64,000 nt of DNA from Methylocaldum marinum (GCF_003584645.1 NZ_AP017928.1:4343501-4407500); one strand, 5' to 3'. Shown: positions 8,499-17,344, numbered from the stretch's first letter. Program-made: numbers and translations. Notes: a model not told the origin generated them from the sequence alone.

Positions 8499-9752
8499 AT
8501 GAACGACACGGCAAACTCCGGTGCGCGGAGCCGGCGACGGGTCCTTTTCTTTGCCGAGGCGGTTACCTTGGCCCATGTGGCGAGACCAACGGCCTTGGCC
8601 AAAGCTCTCGATCCCGCGTTATACGAGGTTCATTTCGCCTCCGATTCGAGATACCGCGGGCTGATCGGAGAACTTCCGTTCGTTTGGCATCCGTTAAATA
8701 CCATTGCCAGCAAGCGATTTCTCGATGCCGTGGCCAAAGCCGTTCCCGTCTATGATATCCACACGCTGCACGCTTATGTCAGGGACGACCTGGCCCTGAT
8801 CAAGGACATCAATCCCGAGCTTGTCATCGGCGACTTCCGCTTGTCTCTTGCGGTGAGCGCCCAGCTTGCGGGCATTCCCTACATGGCAATTACCAATGCC
8901 TATTGGAGTCCTTACGCGCGCTTGACCTTTCCGGTGCCCGACCTCCCCATAACCCGGGTGTTGGGTGTGCGCGCGGCGCAAGGCTTATTTGACCTCGTCC
9001 GGCCCGTGGCCTTTGCCTACCATGCCTTGCCCTTGGCGCGTGTTCGGCGGTATTACGGTTTGCCCAACCTCGGTTTAGACTTGCGGCGAACGTACACCCA
9101 CGCCGATTACACCTTGTATTCGGATATACCCGAACTCGTATCCATGGCGGATTTGCCCTCGAACCATCATTTTCTCGGGCCGGTGTTGTGGTCGCCGGAT
9201 ATTTCGTTGCCGGCGTGGTGGCATCGGGTCCCGGACGAGAATCCGGTGGTTTATGTAACCTTAGGCAGTTCGGGACAAGCTCGATTGCTGGCGCTGGTAT
9301 TGGAGGCGCTTGCCGATCTGCCGATCACGGTAGTGGGGGCGACGGCGGGGCACACAGATATCAGGAAGGTTCCGGAAAATGCCTTCCTGGAGGATTACCT
9401 TCCGGGAACAGAGGCCTCGGCGCGGGCAAGTCTGGTCATCTGTAACGGGGGAAGTCCCACCACCCAGCAAGCACTGGCTACCGGAACTCCCGTTCTGGGT
9501 CTCGTCGGCAATATGGATCAATGCCTCAATATGGATGCGATACAGCGGGCAGGTGCGGGAAGAACGCTGCATGCGGCTCAGGTCAATCCGGCGGTGATAC
9601 GCGAGGCTGTATTGGAACTGCTGTCCGGCAAAAACTATAAGGATCATGCCGAGCAGCTGTCTCGATCCTTTGCTCGATATAACGCCGAAAGGCGCTTCAA
9701 TGCTTTGCTGGAAAGCGTGCTGAAAACCGGAAAGATCCCTACTTCAGCCTAG
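8499..9752 (+). CDS. Glycosyltransferase, UDP-glycosyltransferase (GT1/MGT) type
   Basis: A 417-residue GT-B protein. The N-terminal half contains FAEAVTLAHVARPTALAKAL and GDFRLSLAVSAQLAGIPY, as in macrolide- and sterol-type glycosyltransferases. The C-terminal half has the donor-binding signature: VVYVTLGSSGQ, then ICNGGSPTTQQALATGTP and VLGLVGNMDQCLN (about residues 310-345). NGGSPTT replaces the common HGG, a variation seen in this family. It probably glycosylates a lipid or small molecule. It follows prsT by four bases, so the two should share a transcript. Its stop overlaps the stop of the convergent ACP gene, suggesting the GT may act on the product of that operon. Confidence 0.85.
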   Translation: MNDTANSGARSRRRVLFFAEAVTLAHVARPTALAKALDPALYEVHFASDSRYRGLIGELPFVWHPLNTIASKRFLDAVAKAVPVYDIHTLHAYVRDDLALIKDINPELVIGDFRLSLAVSAQLAGIPYMAITNAYWSPYARLTFPVPDLPITRVLGVRAAQGLFDLVRPVAFAYHALPLARVRRYYGLPNLGLDLRRTYTHADYTLYSDIPELVSMADLPSNHHFLGPVLWSPDISLPAWWHRVPDENPVVYVTLGSSGQARLLALVLEALADLPITVVGATAGHTDIRKVPENAFLEDYLPGTEASARASLVICNGGSPTTQQALATGTPVLGLVGNMDQCLNMDAIQRAGAGRTLHAAQVNPAVIREAVLELLSGKNYKDHAEQLSRSFARYNAERRFNALLESVLKTGKIPTSA

Positions 9753-10000
9753 GTTTTCGCTAGTTTCTGCGCCACATAATCGGCCAGGTTCGCCACCGAA
9801 CCGAAGTTTTCGGGAACGACCTCCCCGATGTCGATCTCAACGCCGTAGGTCTTTTCCAAATGCGAGATCAATTTCATGATGGCAAGGGAATCGAGTACGC
9901 CGGTTTCGATTAAATCATCGGTGTCGCCGAGGAGGCTCGGGTCCTCTCCGCGCATATGTTCGCTCAAGATATAGCTTCGAAGATCATCTTGGATTGCCAT
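9749..10000 (-). CDS. Acyl carrier protein
   Basis: An 83-residue ACP. The phosphopantetheine attachment site is the Ser in VLDSLAIMKLI (about residue 40), with flanking acidic residues (ETGVLDSL) and the conserved C-terminal helix (VANLADYVAQKL). It is separate from fatty-acid synthase genes, so it is probably a dedicated carrier for the adjacent adenylating ligase nine bases upstream. AAGGAGG stands four to five bases before the ATG. It is the last gene of the four-gene reverse operon and its end overlaps the convergent glycosyltransferase stop by four bases. Confidence 0.9.
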   Translation of the reverse strand: MAIQDDLRSYILSEHMRGEDPSLLGDTDDLIETGVLDSLAIMKLISHLEKTYGVEIDIGEVVPENFGSVANLADYVAQKLAKT

Positions 10001-10009
10001 CAGTCCTCC

Positions 10010-11473
10010 TTAAGGTTGAATATCTCTTGGCGAAAGCTCTCGCCGGATCAATTTGCCGCTTGCGGTTTTCGCTAAGGCACGCACGTATTCTATTTTTTCC
10101 GGCACTTTGAAGGGCGCCAGGTGGTTTGCGCAATGTTCTATCAATTCCGCTTCCGCGGGGGGGGCTTCAATTCCCTCGGCCAGTACGACCTGGGCATGAG
10201 CGACTTCGCCGAGCCGCTTATGCGGGTGGGAATATACGCACGCCTCGCGGATAGATGGATGGAGCGCGAGCGCCGCTTCCACCTCCTGAGGAAAAAATTT
10301 CATCCCGGCAACGTTCACCATTTCCTTGGAACGTCCGAGAATGTAAAGGTAACCGTCTTCGTCCAGCCGGCCCAGGTCTCCGCTCGCGAACCAGCCGTCT
10401 TTCATGATTTCCGGACGGGGCTGCCAGGGTTCGTAGTAGGCGTCGAGAAATCCGGGACCTTTCAGCCTGATTGCTTTCATCTCGTCACCCAGCCCTATGT
10501 CATCCAGCCTGAGCTGGTATGCCGGCAGCAGTTTTCCCACCGAGCCGCGCTTTTCGGACGGATTGTCGATATTGATGCAGGGGAGACCCACTTCGATGAT
10601 GCCATAGGCTTCACTGAGCGGTTTTCCGAACCGCCGCGAAAAAGCATCCGCGATGTCCTTGCGCAGAGAACTGGCCGTGGAAATGGCGAGTCTGAGGCTT
10701 GGAAGCATTGCCGAGCCGCGATCATGGGCCATCATTTCGTAGTGGACCGGCGAGCCGTAGATCAAAGTGCCTTCGTTGACTCGAGCGGTCTCGATGATGG
10801 TGCGCCCGAGATGGTTCTTGCAAAGAACGGTCGTTGCCCCGAAGCTGAGATAGGCGACGATGGAAACGGCAAAATGATAAGACATGGAGAGCAGCCAGAT
10901 GACCCGGTCCCGCGGCCCGATTTCGAGAACATCATTGGCTGCCTTGATGCGTTCCAAAATGGTTTCGTGCGAAAGTACGACACCTTTGGATGTACCGGTG
11001 GTGCCGGAAGTAAATCGCAGGAAAGCGGCATTGGTTCCGGAGAAATCCCCTGGATGCTCGCGAAAGCTTTTTGCCCGGAGAAGCACGATTTCAGGGGCGA
11101 TCGTCCTGGCGGCTCCCTCGCAGCACGGTTCGATGACATTTGCACTTTTCGCTTCGGAAATCACCCAGTCCATGTGTATTTCGCGAACGATCTTGAGTTT
11201 TTCCGTGGGCAGCAGCTCCGTCGCGATAGGGACGATGCAGCCACCACAGCTCCAGACCGCGTAAGTCAAAAGTATGTATTCTCGGCCGCTCGGATAATGG
11301 AGCCCTACCGATGCGCCGGGTTCTATCCCCAAAGCCTTTAGTTGCTCGGCCAAAACTTCGATCTTCTGCTGCAATTCGGAATAAAGCAGCATATCCTGTT
11401 CGCCGGGGCCGATAATGGCCGGGTGATCCGGCTGCCTTTCGGCAGTCAGTCTGAAAACATCCACCAGATTCAT
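10010..11473 (-). CDS. AMP-dependent acyl-adenylating ligase (ANL superfamily)
   Basis: A 487-residue adenylate-forming enzyme. The P-loop-like motif FTSGTTGTSKGVVLSHE (about residues 153-170) carries the conserved Lys; SEAYGIIEVG is motif A5; WFASGDLGRLDEDGYLYILGRSKEMV contains the hinge-region Asp/Arg; and KTASGKLIRREL carries the C-terminal catalytic Lys. The next gene encodes an ACP, so it most likely activates a carboxylic acid and loads it on that carrier. The acid cannot be deduced. Its start codon overlaps the end of the FAD-enzyme gene (ATGA) and is preceded by AAGGAGG. It resembles the ligases associated with exosortase clusters, but close family placement was not possible by eye. 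Confidence 0.88.
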   Translation of the reverse strand: MNLVDVFRLTAERQPDHPAIIGPGEQDMLLYSELQQKIEVLAEQLKALGIEPGASVGLHYPSGREYILLTYAVWSCGGCIVPIATELLPTEKLKIVREIHMDWVISEAKSANVIEPCCEGAARTIAPEIVLLRAKSFREHPGDFSGTNAAFLRFTSGTTGTSKGVVLSHETILERIKAANDVLEIGPRDRVIWLLSMSYHFAVSIVAYLSFGATTVLCKNHLGRTIIETARVNEGTLIYGSPVHYEMMAHDRGSAMLPSLRLAISTASSLRKDIADAFSRRFGKPLSEAYGIIEVGLPCINIDNPSEKRGSVGKLLPAYQLRLDDIGLGDEMKAIRLKGPGFLDAYYEPWQPRPEIMKDGWFASGDLGRLDEDGYLYILGRSKEMVNVAGMKFFPQEVEAALALHPSIREACVYSHPHKRLGEVAHAQVVLAEGIEAPPAEAELIEHCANHLAPFKVPEKIEYVRALAKTASGKLIRRELSPRDIQP

Positions 11474-12645
11474 TCTGCCTCCTTATTGCCAGAAGCTATT
11501 GCATTTCCCACGGCTTCTCCCATCGCCCAGCAACAGCCGACGACACGGGCCGACGCCTGGGCGAGCCGTTCGGCCGAGAGGCATTTGCCGGCAGCCCAAA
11601 CATTTCGCAAGTTGGAAACCTTAAGTGAACGTAACGGTATTTCATAATACATATCGGACGGCAGGTACTCGAGTTCCACACCTGATCGCGGATTCCAGTA
11701 TTCAATCGGCCAGCAGCAGCGGCAGGCGGCATCGGCGAATTTTCGCCCCGATCGTACGTCATCCGCCGTCAGGCAGTATTCACCCCGGATGCGGCCACCT
11801 TCCCGAACGCCAAGTTCGCCCCTGCCGGATACCTCCGCTTCCGAGAATTCCGCGCGTTCCTTCAAAAAGGCTAGCACCGAATTCAGGATTTTCTCCCCGG
11901 CAATTGCCAGTTCTGCCGAGGCGGCCGAGTTGCGCCAGTCTGCGCCCAGCGGAACGGAGAGCTTGAGATAGGCCTCGGTGTCGCTGACGCCCCTATCGAC
12001 CCACACGAAACGGCACTCGTCGGGAAGAAGACCCTTTTCCGCGGCAGCCCGGATACGGCGAAGCAGGTCGATGTTGCCGGGAAACTTTAGAGCTTCGGGA
12101 TTCACCCCGGACAATCTGAAAATCAAACCGGCCGCGGCGCGCTCGGAATCGTCCAAGACCAATTCGGGATCGATCAGCCGGATGGCCTCGGCAGTGCCGG
12201 TGGTATCCACCATTGCTTCCGGCTCGATAAAAAAAGGGCTGGCGCCTCGGCGCAACTCGACGCCGGTAATGGAGCCGGCTTGTGTTTCTATCCGCGCCAC
12301 CCGGCAGTTCGAAATCACCCTGATCCTGTCCTGGCTGGCCAGCCATTCTTCCGTAACGCGTCGGTAAATCTCGGGGGATACGCTCAGGGTCCAGGTTTTC
12401 CCGATCTTTCTGGGGCGCGCCAGGGGGTCGGCACGCGTCAGGCGTTCCGCCAGTTCCGCGGCTAGTCCATAGTTAATATAACGTCCCGCACTGTCGTACA
12501 ACCCGCCTAGGGTGTGAATCAGACTTCGGGCGACCGTTCCGCCGGGACTGGCCGTGTTCTCCACGAGAGTCACATCGGCACCCCGGAGCGCAGCCGAGAG
12601 TGCCGTGGCCATACCGGCCGCGCCGGCACCGATGACCAGAATCAT
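11470..12645 (-). CDS. FAD-dependent oxidoreductase
   Basis: A 391-residue flavoprotein. The N-terminal Rossmann dinucleotide-binding motif is VIGAGAAGMATALSAALRG (residues 3-21), ending in Glu of VTLVE. ASPGGTVARSLIHTLGGLYD follows, as in the FAD_oxidored family. A second FAD motif near the C-terminus (NVWAAGKCLSAERLAQASARV) resembles the GD region with GK instead. It probably oxidises or hydroxylates an acyl or amino substrate attached to, or destined for, the downstream ACP. It is the second gene of the operon. GAGGGA precedes the ATG by about five bases, and the stop overlaps the ligase start. Confidence 0.82.
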   Translation of the reverse strand: MILVIGAGAAGMATALSAALRGADVTLVENTASPGGTVARSLIHTLGGLYDSAGRYINYGLAAELAERLTRADPLARPRKIGKTWTLSVSPEIYRRVTEEWLASQDRIRVISNCRVARIETQAGSITGVELRRGASPFFIEPEAMVDTTGTAEAIRLIDPELVLDDSERAAAGLIFRLSGVNPEALKFPGNIDLLRRIRAAAEKGLLPDECRFVWVDRGVSDTEAYLKLSVPLGADWRNSAASAELAIAGEKILNSVLAFLKERAEFSEAEVSGRGELGVREGGRIRGEYCLTADDVRSGRKFADAACRCCWPIEYWNPRSGVELEYLPSDMYYEIPLRSLKVSNLRNVWAAGKCLSAERLAQASARVVGCCWAMGEAVGNAIASGNKEAE

Positions 12646-12685
12646 GACAGTCCCTCGTTAGGTTTGGGGTTTCTCGAAAAAACGG

Positions 12686-13438
12686 TTAACCGGCTTCCGC
12701 GCGGGCTTTCGTGCTTGGCATGGCAGCCGGCGCGAGCCGAAAGCGCTCGATCTTCCGTGCCGGATTGCCCGACCAGATTTCGCCCGGCCCGATCGTGGTC
12801 CCGCGCGTCACGACGGAGTTGGCGCCCACGATCGCCCCGTTTCCGATCGTCACACCGGGAAAAACGATGGCACGCGCCCCAATGAGGACGTTGTCGCCGA
12901 TTTCGATCCGATCCAATGTGACCACGTTTCCTTCAACCTTATGGCCGGCGAGCACAGCCTCGTCGCCGATATGTACATGGCTGCCCATTGTTATCGCCCA
13001 GGGTTCCGGCAATTTGGCGCCATTGCCCATCAGAAATGTCGCGGGGAACTGCGCGCCCATGCCGCGGTAAAACAGATAGCGCAGGAAGCCGGTTTCATTG
13101 ATCAGATTTCGGAAAGGGCTGCGGATCATGATTTTGACCAGCCTATCGGCAGCGATCCAGCGATAAGCCTTGGGGCTGGTGAGATAAAACCGGCCATAGG
13201 GCACGTCTCCCACGATGGTTCGCTTCAAGAAAACCAAGAGCCCCATGAAAACAATGGCGGCGCCCAACCAGCCGACGATGGCCGCGAACAATAGCGCCAG
13301 CGGATGGGTTACGCCAAGCGCTTGGATGGCGTAAATGGGCGCGGCAAAGCTGACGAAATAGAGTCCTCCTTCCAGCAGCAGGGTTGAAAAATCAGCCAAA
13401 AAAAACAAGTATGCGGGCGTCTTGCCGCTTTTAGCCAT
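12686..13438 (-). CDS. Membrane-anchored left-handed beta-helix acyltransferase-like protein
   Basis: A 250-residue protein with two hydrophobic segments near the N-terminus (roughly residues 10-40 and 45-70), then a linker and a left-handed beta-helix. The hexapeptide repeats [LIV]-G-x4 run from about 145 to 225 (THVHIGDEAVL-type, then IEIGDNVLIGARAIVFPGVTIGNGAIVGANSVVT). It ends GEIWSGNPARKI, the classic tail of hexapeptide O-acetyl/acyltransferases. It resembles the C-terminal module of some non-ribosomal peptide synthetases (Pls/PosA type). It is the first gene of the ACP operon and may transfer the ACP-bound acyl group at the inner membrane. CGGAGG precedes the ATG at suitable spacing. 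Confidence 0.75.
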   Translation of the reverse strand: MAKSGKTPAYLFFLADFSTLLLEGGLYFVSFAAPIYAIQALGVTHPLALLFAAIVGWLGAAIVFMGLLVFLKRTIVGDVPYGRFYLTSPKAYRWIAADRLVKIMIRSPFRNLINETGFLRYLFYRGMGAQFPATFLMGNGAKLPEPWAITMGSHVHIGDEAVLAGHKVEGNVVTLDRIEIGDNVLIGARAIVFPGVTIGNGAIVGANSVVTRGTTIGPGEIWSGNPARKIERFRLAPAAMPSTKARAEAG

Positions 13439-13501
13439 GGAAAGCCTCCGTTTTTCGAAAAACTATCGCTGAACGTAGTGACAATCGAATTACCAATGGT
13501 C

Positions 13502-13708
13502 AAGAAAGTAAAGCCACAAGAGCCTCCTTTCCCTCTCGGACGAATCGGCAGGGCGAGGCGCAATGCGACGAGCGGGCTGCCCCGGCCTCGCCAGCGAAGC
13601 GTGGCGAGGCCGATTTGCACGCGTGAGCGCCGCTTGCGGCTCCGCACAGGGAAAGTGCGGCGTGATTGGGTTGGAGTGTGGGCGATTCGAATAGGGCTCT
13701 ACTTTCTT
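13502..13708. repeat. 207-bp MITE-like element with terminal inverted repeats
   Basis: AAGAAAGTAAAGCC at 13502-13515 and GGCTCTACTTTCTT at 13695-13708 are inverted repeats with one mismatch. A perfect internal inverted repeat (CGGCCTCGCCA at 13583-13593, TGGCGAGGCCG at 13602-13612) and a CTTTCCCT/AGGGAAAG pair are nested inside. There is no plausible coding content. It sits just upstream of the reverse operon's first gene, and could contain or disturb its promoter. Confidence 0.6.
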
Positions 13709-13932
13709 TATGCACAGTAACCTGCGGCGGTGCCTGCGTTCGCGATTTTTAAGATTTGAACTGCTCGATTGCAATGCGGGCGGTACTGCGAAAGCGATGC
13801 GGATACCGCTACCGGCGAAGTGTTATCCCGGTTTTCGCTTCAGTCGAACGTTTCGAGACTAATTATAGATAGTTTGCGTACACCATCCCTCCGAGAGTTC
13901 CGCCTTCTTATCGTATTGCTGTCGCAACGCAA

Positions 13933-13952
13933 TGTCAGTTTTTTTTACGCAT
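13933..13952 (+). promoter_or_regulatory. Putative upstream activator site, PEP-CTERM gene 1
   Basis: TGTCAGTTTTTTTTACGCAT is nearly identical to 15859-15878 upstream of the second PEP-CTERM gene. It lies 90 bases before the GG of a sigma-54 promoter (91 in the other copy). That distance suits an enhancer-binding protein. A PrsR-type regulator is suspected because PrsK/PrsR and RpoN are known to control PEP-CTERM genes in other bacteria. Confidence 0.55.
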
Positions 13953-14021
13953 GCCGAGCTGAAGGGTGAAAGCGTTACTTGGCTGCATCTATCTGTTTGA
14001 AATGATGTTTATTTTTGTTTA

Positions 14022-14037
14022 TGGCACGGGCTATGCT
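14022..14037 (+). promoter_or_regulatory. Sigma-54 promoter of PEP-CTERM gene 1
   Basis: TGGCACGGGCTATGCT has the invariant GG-N10-GC arrangement and a perfect TGGCACG -24 half. Transcription would start near 14048, giving a leader of about 118 bases. Confidence 0.75.
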
Positions 14038-14165
14038 TGTGTGATGCTGGCTGGTGACAGTACTGTACTTTACCGATGACGTATGGCAACTGTGCCATCC
14101 TTTTCTGTTCATAGCGCGTTTTTAACAGGCGAAGTATTTCGCCAAGGAACTGTAGGAGTACTCAA

Positions 14166-15137
14166 ATGAGCAAATTGAAACTTGCCTTCGGAGTCGCGCT
14201 GGCACTCGGGCTCTCTGGTGCGGCTTACGCCCAAACGATTGTTTTCGATCCGGACGGCACCGCGGGTGGATTTGGCGCCGTGGAGCTGAATGCAATGGAT
14301 CCGCTGCCGGGGAACGCCCTGGCCGTAGGCGCCGTGCCGCTATCCGTCGGTGCTGCGTTTACCACGTATTTCCAAAGCGAGATCAGCGTTCTGTTAGCTA
14401 ACCCAGCCCCTATTCCGCTTCCCTCAGGGGCGGCAGGCCCTTTCGAAATTACGATGAGCGGGGCGCTCAACGAGGTCGTCTCTAACGTCCAGGACCTCAC
14501 CGGCGACGGTATTCCCGATATCGTGAATATCGACCATACCGGCGGCACCATCTCGATCTATTACGACGATTTCAGCGGCGGTGGAATCAATGCGGACGGC
14601 ACCACCGGAAACAGCGGTCTCGGCTATGCCGACGGCAAGCTGATTCTGCAGGCGACCGTGAACCCGCAGCTATTGGCGGCGACCTATACGCTGCAAAATG
14701 CCGACCTCGACGGCGATGGCGTCCTGGAGCCGGTGATCGAGCCTCTGGATCAGTTCGGTAGCGATGATTTGGGCGTGGATAGCCTGGTCGGCAACGGCAG
14801 CAGTTCGCTCACTGCGGACGTGACCTTCTTCGATCCCGATTTCTTCCTGACTCCGCCGGACGTGATTAGCTTGGCGTTCGACGGCACTTTCACCGATCCG
14901 TTCGACTCGGTGAACCCCGAGCAGTCGGTGGGCGGACAAGTTCCGCAATACGGTCCGGATAATATCAACGGTCTTGCCGATGGCGGTGTTGTGCAGGACT
15001 ACCATTTCGAGACCGACGGCAATCTCAGCTTTCATGCTCAACAGCAGGTGCCGGAACCCGGAAGCCTGGCCCTGCTCAGCCTCGGCGCGTTCGGCCTCGC
15101 CGGGATTCAGCGCCGGAACCGAAGCTTTGCCGCCTGA
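14166..15137 (+). CDS. PEP-CTERM sorting-domain surface protein 1
   Basis: A 323-residue exported protein. A signal peptide spans residues 1-22 (MSKLKLAFGVALALGLSG, then AAYA). The mature part has an uncharacterised domain beginning IVFDPDGTAGGFGAVELNAM that is shared with the next two genes. The C-terminus (residues 295-323) is a textbook PEP-CTERM tail: VPEPGSLALLSLGAFGLAG, then a basic QRRNR. Such tails are recognised by an exosortase, cleaved and anchored or released outside the cell; no exosortase gene is in this window. TAGGAG precedes the ATG. A sigma-54 promoter with an upstream element and a strong terminator make this a monocistronic unit. The gene is a close tandem duplicate of the one at 16080. 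Confidence 0.9.
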   Translation: MSKLKLAFGVALALGLSGAAYAQTIVFDPDGTAGGFGAVELNAMDPLPGNALAVGAVPLSVGAAFTTYFQSEISVLLANPAPIPLPSGAAGPFEITMSGALNEVVSNVQDLTGDGIPDIVNIDHTGGTISIYYDDFSGGGINADGTTGNSGLGYADGKLILQATVNPQLLAATYTLQNADLDGDGVLEPVIEPLDQFGSDDLGVDSLVGNGSSSLTADVTFFDPDFFLTPPDVISLAFDGTFTDPFDSVNPEQSVGGQVPQYGPDNINGLADGGVVQDYHFETDGNLSFHAQQQVPEPGSLALLSLGAFGLAGIQRRNRSFAA

Positions 15138-15163
15138 TTGCCGGGACGCTCGACGTTTCGATT

Positions 15164-15193
15164 GCGGAGGGGCAGTTGCCCCTTCGCTTTTTT
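15164..15193 (+). terminator. Rho-independent terminator of PEP-CTERM gene 1
   Basis: GCGGAGGGGC at 15164-15173 pairs with GCCCCTTCGC at 15178-15187 (one G-T pair) around an AGTT loop, followed by six T residues. Confidence 0.85.
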
Positions 15194-15566
15194 GGGTTAT
15201 CGCAAAAGATCGGCAAGAATCCCGGTTGCCATCACACCGGTCCTGATTTTCCCCCGCCATGATCTCCGTGCGCGATAAGCGGCACAATAACTTCCCTGCA
15301 CTCGGTCGGCAGCATCCGTGTCTCTGCGAGATTGTCCAGCCGCCGAACGCCCTTCGGACCACAAACGCGCCCAGCCGTTCCGCCTCTGTATCGGCCTTGA
15401 TAGCCGCCCACGCATAACGTTCACAGCCTGGCTTGGCTCAAGCTCCAGCCGCTTGGGTGGGGCCGGGTTCGGTGTCTGTGACCCGCCAGAGCGTGTCACT
15501 GTTCCAGGAGCGGAAACCGCGCCGTTGTCCGCCATCGTGCTGACGAGCGCCAAATCAGCCTGTTGA
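15194..15566. other. Intergenic region, no gene seen
   Basis: About 370 bases between the terminator of PEP-CTERM gene 1 and the second 110-bp repeat. Open frames on both strands encode no recognisable protein and lack ribosome-binding sites. It may be decayed sequence. Confidence 0.4.
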
Positions 15567-15676
15567 GGAAGCTCTGAATAAGCCCTCTCCCTCTGGGAGA
15601 GAGTTGGGTGAGGGCCTGTTGGATCAATCAGTTGCACAGGTTGGTTCTCTGAATTGGAGACTTGATCAGAGCTTCC
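15567..15676 (+). repeat. 110-bp MITE-like repeat, copy 2
   Basis: Begins GGAAGCTCTGAATAAG and ends CTTGATCAGAGCTTCC, imperfect inverted repeats of each other. Same length and orientation as copy 1 at 4714-4823, with most of the central 70 bases identical. It lies between the two duplicated PEP-CTERM genes, outside their promoters. Confidence 0.7.
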
Positions 15677-15858
15677 TTGAAATGTTGGCGAAGCCAGGCC
15701 GGCCGGAAGAGAGGGGGGCAGACGCGTCCAATTCGCTGCATTTTACCGGATGAACCCGATCAGAATTCCGGCCGCCGGCGTGCTTGCCCTTATCGGCGAT
15801 TGCGGATGCGCCGCACAAGGAGAAAAGCCAAAAGGCCGCGTACGTTCGGGGGGCGCAC

Positions 15859-15878
15859 TGTCAGTTTTTTTTACAGAA
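15859..15878 (+). promoter_or_regulatory. Putative upstream activator site, PEP-CTERM gene 2
   Basis: TGTCAGTTTTTTTTACAGAA shares its first 16 bases with the element at 13933. Its TGTCA...TTACA ends form a partial dyad. It starts 91 bases before the GG of the sigma-54 promoter. Confidence 0.55.
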
Positions 15879-15948
15879 TTCGAAACGAGTCGCCGCGATG
15901 AATCGTTGGTGGCGCCTATCTATATGAAACTAAAAATTTTATTACTTT

Positions 15949-15964
15949 TGGCATGGTCTATGCC
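15949..15964 (+). promoter_or_regulatory. Sigma-54 promoter of PEP-CTERM gene 2
   Basis: TGGCATGGTCTATGCC has GG-N10-GC spacing and closely matches the -24 consensus. The predicted transcript start is near 15975, about 105 bases before the ATG, much as in gene 1. Confidence 0.7.
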
Positions 15965-16079
15965 TCACATATGATACATGGTGACCGTAACCTGTCTCGT
16001 ATAAGTGACATTATTACTGTACCGTGCCTTGGATTCGGAACCCGTTTTAACTGGCGAATCGATTCGCCGAGGAAAATCT

Positions 16080-17069
16080 ATGAACACCAAAATGAACAAA
16101 ATCAAGCTTGCATTTGGGGTTGCGTTGGCATTCGGGCTTACCGGCGCTGCCTACGCTGATACCATCAAATTCGATCCCGACGGAACCGCCGGTGGATATG
16201 GCGCGGTGGATCTGAATGCAATGGATCCGCTGCCGGGGAACGCGCTGGCCGTAAGCGCCGTGCCGCTATCCGGCGGCGCCGCCTTTACCACGTATTTCCA
16301 AAGCGAGATCAGCCAACTGTTGACCAACGGAGGCAATATTGCGCTTCCCACCGGGGCGGCAGGGCCTTTCGAACTTACCCTGAGCGGCGCGCTCAACGAG
16401 GTCGTCTCTAACGCTATCGATACCACCGGCGACGGTGTTCCCGATATCGTGACCTTCGATCATACCGGCGGCACCATTTCGATCTACTACGACGATTTCA
16501 GCGGCGGCACGATCAACGCGGACGGCACCACCGGAAACAGCGGTCTCGGCTATGCCGACGGCAAGCTGATTCTGCAGGCGACCGTGAACCCGCAGCTCTT
16601 GGGGGCGACCTATACGCTGCAAAATGCCGACCTCGACGGCGATGGCGTCCTGGAGCCGGTGATCGAGCCTTTGGACCAGTTCGGTAACGATGACCTCGGC
16701 GTGGATACCCTGGTCGGCAGCGGCAGCACCTCGCTCACCGCGGTCGTGGATTTCTTCGATCCCGAGTTCTTCCTGAGTCCGCCGGAGGTGATCAGCTTGG
16801 CATTCGACGGCACCCTCACCGATCCGTTCGATTCGGTGAACCCCGAACAGGTGGTGGCCGGACAGGTTCCGGATTACGGTCCGGACAACATCAACGGTCT
16901 TTCCAATGGCATCGATAATGGTGCTGTGCAGGACTACCATTTCGAGATCGACGGCAACATCAGCTACAAAAAAGCGGCAGTGCCGGAACCCGGCAGCCTG
17001 GCGCTATTGGGTCTCGGCATGCTCGGCCTTGCCGGCATGAAGCGCCGGAACGGCAGTTTCGCAGGCTGA
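16080..17069 (+). CDS. PEP-CTERM sorting-domain surface protein 2
   Basis: A 329-residue paralogue of the protein at 14166, with long stretches identical at both DNA and protein level. The start chosen is the ATG at 16080, preceded by GAGGAAA, because it gives MNTKMNKIKLAFGVALAFGL and a signal peptide matching the paralogue; an in-frame ATG at 16005 would bury the signal. The shared domain begins IKFDPDGTAGGYGAVDLNAM. The C-terminal residues 301-329 are VPEPGSLALLGLGMLGLAG plus MKRRN, a typical PEP-CTERM sorting tail. It has its own sigma-54 promoter and terminator. It is probably exported to the cell surface or matrix; no specific function is known. Confidence 0.9.
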   Translation: MNTKMNKIKLAFGVALAFGLTGAAYADTIKFDPDGTAGGYGAVDLNAMDPLPGNALAVSAVPLSGGAAFTTYFQSEISQLLTNGGNIALPTGAAGPFELTLSGALNEVVSNAIDTTGDGVPDIVTFDHTGGTISIYYDDFSGGTINADGTTGNSGLGYADGKLILQATVNPQLLGATYTLQNADLDGDGVLEPVIEPLDQFGNDDLGVDTLVGSGSTSLTAVVDFFDPEFFLSPPEVISLAFDGTLTDPFDSVNPEQVVAGQVPDYGPDNINGLSNGIDNGAVQDYHFEIDGNISYKKAAVPEPGSLALLGLGMLGLAGMKRRNGSFAG

Positions 17070-17095
17070 TCGCCCCGGCGCTCGGTTTTGCTTTG

Positions 17096-17120
17096 GCGAA
17101 GGGGCTTGTTGCCCCTTCGC
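17096..17120 (+). terminator. Hairpin terminator of PEP-CTERM gene 2
   Basis: GCGAAGGGGC at 17096-17105 and GCCCCTTCGC at 17111-17120 form a perfect 10-bp stem with a TTGTT loop. It corresponds to the terminator of gene 1 but lacks its run of T residues (ACATTT follows). Confidence 0.75.
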
Positions 17121-17344
17121 ACATTTAAGCCATGGCAGAAGCTCACCAAAATCGAATTTAACGCTGCGCCGTTTGGGTCAACCCGCCAATGTGCACAGCT
17201 TCCGCGCGCTGGTTTCTTGCAGGAGCATTCATGCCATGGATCGGGTTTTAAACCAACTTCGGATCGCTGCTTAGGATCTCTTGCGCGCCGGCAGGGTAGG
17301 TCTTGACCCAAACGGGGGCGGAACTAAACCCTGAGGCATCAGCA

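Noticed and set aside
13500..13712. Small reverse-strand protein within the 207-bp element
   Set aside because: The Arg/Ala/Ser-rich translation reflects a palindromic repeat, and similar spurious frames are expected from such elements.
15194..15637. A 146-codon reverse frame between the PEP-CTERM genes
   Set aside because: No family resemblance, no start signals, and part of it is the 110-bp repeat.
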